A stretch of DNA of 64,000 bases from Bifidobacterium sp. ESL0728. Lineage in GTDB: Bacteria; Actinomycetota; Actinomycetes; Actinomycetales; Bifidobacteriaceae. The DNA lies in NCBI RefSeq assembly GCF_029392015.1, contig NZ_CP113925.1, positions 682,001 to 746,000 on the forward strand, given 5' to 3'. Position 1 is the stretch's first letter. Each line of letters begins with the position of its first letter. Shown here piece by piece: positions 62,969 through 64,000 of this stretch. The notes below the pieces were generated by a model. The model saw nothing but the letters and a program-made list of their open reading frames with translations, did no database searches and was not told the DNA's origin. The translations under genes were made by a program, and so were the position numbers.

Positions 62969-64000
62969 TTATCTTCCTTTGGAAACGCCCAACGCATCGA
63001 GGGCGTTGCGCAGGGACGAGACCTCTACGATTTCCAAGCCCTTGACGGCCTTGATACCGCGACGGCCGCGATGAGTGGGGACCACGGCTCGGGTGAAGCC
63101 GAGGCGTGCGGCCTCGTTGAGTCGATGGGAAAGTTGGGGGACAGGGCGCACCTGACCGGTCAGGGAAATCTCGCCCATGGCGCAGGTGGTGCGGGCGATG
63201 GGTTTGCTGGTGGCGGCGCTCGCCAATGCGGCGACAATGGCGAGATCGCAGGCCGGTTCCTTGGCCAGTCCGCCGGCAATGGTTGAAACGTAAAGGTCGT
63301 TGGCCAAAAGGTTCACGCGGCCGTGGCGATACAAAACCGCCGAAAGCATGGCGAGCCTGTTGGAATCGATGCCATTAGTATTACGTCTTGGTGTCGGCAG
63401 AACGGATTTCGTAACGAGCGCCTGCACTTCGATCGGCAGACTGCGGTGGCCGTCGAGTGTGAACGTGACACAGGTGCCTTCGACCGGCGCGTCTTCTGTC
63501 GAAAGGAACAGGCCGGACGGGTCGCTGACCTCTTCGATACCGTCGCCGCTCATGTCGAAGCAACCCACCTCGTCGGTCGGCCCGAAGCGGTTCTTGGCCG
63601 CGTGCAGCAGACGCAACGCGGTCTGCGAATCGCCCTCGAACTGGCAGACCACATCCACCAGATGCTCGAGCGTGCGGGGGCCGGCGATGGAGCCGTCCTT
63701 GGTGACATGGCCTACCAGCATCACCGGAATATCAAGCGTTTTGGCGGTGTCGATCAGCGCGCTGGCGACTTCGCGTACCTGCGTGGAACCGCCGGAGATG
63801 CCATCGACGTCTTGCGAGACGATGGTCTGCGCGGAATCGACGATTGCGAGGCTCGGCTTCTCCTGCTCGATCAGGCCGAGCACGGTGGCGAGGTCGGTGG
63901 TGGCGGCCAGCAGCAGGTTGCCTTCCATGGCATTGATACGTGAGGCTCGCATACGCACCTGCGCCTGTGATTCCTCGCCGGATATATAAAGGACTGATTT
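62969..64000 (-). CDS. radA: DNA repair protein RadA (Sms), 5' end outside window
   Basis: RecA-like branch-migration ATPase. 343 residues are visible; the frame is open to base 64000, where the sequence already reads KSVLYISGEESQAQ, so the zinc finger and Walker A lie outside. LAIVDSAQTIVSQDVDG (Walker B), LVGHVTKDGSIAGPRTLEHLVD, the RadA signature KNRFGPTDEVG and the C-terminal Lon-like domain (ISLTGQVRPVPQLSHRL) are visible. Promotes processing of recombination intermediates. Confidence 0.96.
   Translation of the reverse strand, partial: KSVLYISGEESQAQVRMRASRINAMEGNLLLAATTDLATVLGLIEQEKPSLAIVDSAQTIVSQDVDGISGGSTQVREVASALIDTAKTLDIPVMLVGHVTKDGSIAGPRTLEHLVDVVCQFEGDSQTALRLLHAAKNRFGPTDEVGCFDMSGDGIEEVSDPSGLFLSTEDAPVEGTCVTFTLDGHRSLPIEVQALVTKSVLPTPRRNTNGIDSNRLAMLSAVLYRHGRVNLLANDLYVSTIAGGLAKEPACDLAIVAALASAATSKPIARTTCAMGEISLTGQVRPVPQLSHRLNEAARLGFTRAVVPTHRGRRGIKAVKGLEIVEVSSLRNALDALGVSKGR

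Overview
The window is a stretch of a bifidobacterial chromosome (phylum Actinomycetota, very probably Bifidobacterium or a close relative). The evidence is the moderately high GC, the AdhE gene beside the S10 ribosomal cluster, zinc-type S14, actinobacterial low-complexity tails on ribosomal proteins and IF2, a ROK regulator, and sortase-anchored surface proteins. I see no prophage, insertion sequence, rRNA operon or CRISPR array.

Layout. 1-16.7 kb is a mixed region: the 3' part of murB, a cationic amino-acid permease, ferredoxin, an aminotransferase (probable dapC), an AbiEi-like protein and a CPBP protease separated by a palindromic repeat, dinB, an EamA exporter, tRNA-Ser(GCT), a RHH/PIN toxin-antitoxin pair, a GNAT acetyltransferase, a YigZ protein and an acidic repeat protein. 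16.8-18.0 kb is the rplM-rpsI operon. 18.0-20.3 kb is a zinc alcohol dehydrogenase plus a VOC protein, bracketed by two arrays of ~60-bp hairpin repeats. 20.3-24.6 kb is a ROK regulator divergent from adhE, whose promoter carries a Rex/CRP-like palindrome. 25.0-40.9 kb is the complete S10-spc-alpha translation cluster (rpsJ to rplQ, with secY, adk, infA and rpoA), followed by truA and tRNA-Ser(CGA). 42.8-51.8 kb holds a lipoprotein, then nusA-infB-rbfA-truB-ribF. 52.2-55.1 kb is a polar amino-acid ABC transporter. 55.4-58.8 kb pairs a COG0402 amidohydrolase (deaminase) with a divergent S-adenosylhomocysteine hydrolase homologue. 59.0-61.8 kb is a large BspA-type cell-wall protein. The window ends with a DUF985 cupin and the 3' part of radA.

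How the genes work together. The central block builds the ribosome, RNA polymerase alpha and the Sec translocon. The nusA-ribF block supplies transcription and translation factors, tRNA modification and flavin cofactors. AdhE regenerates NAD+ at the end of the bifid shunt. The AhcY-like/deaminase pair is probably for SAM by-product recycling and may use a non-canonical route through S-inosylhomocysteine.

Three things stand out. (1) At least eight conserved enzymes (MurB, DapC, DinB, TruA, TruB, RibF, AhcY-like, DUF985) carry long Asn/Ser/Gly/Asp/Ala-rich in-frame inserts placed between conserved motifs, often in AT-richer DNA than the host gene. (2) Several unrelated intergenic repeat families share a ~60-bp period and a hairpin-forming unit, and two of them bracket small gene cassettes. 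(3) The AhcY-like protein has lost three histidines normally involved in substrate binding or catalysis and sits next to a deaminase. All statements come from reading the sequence; no database search or alignment was run.
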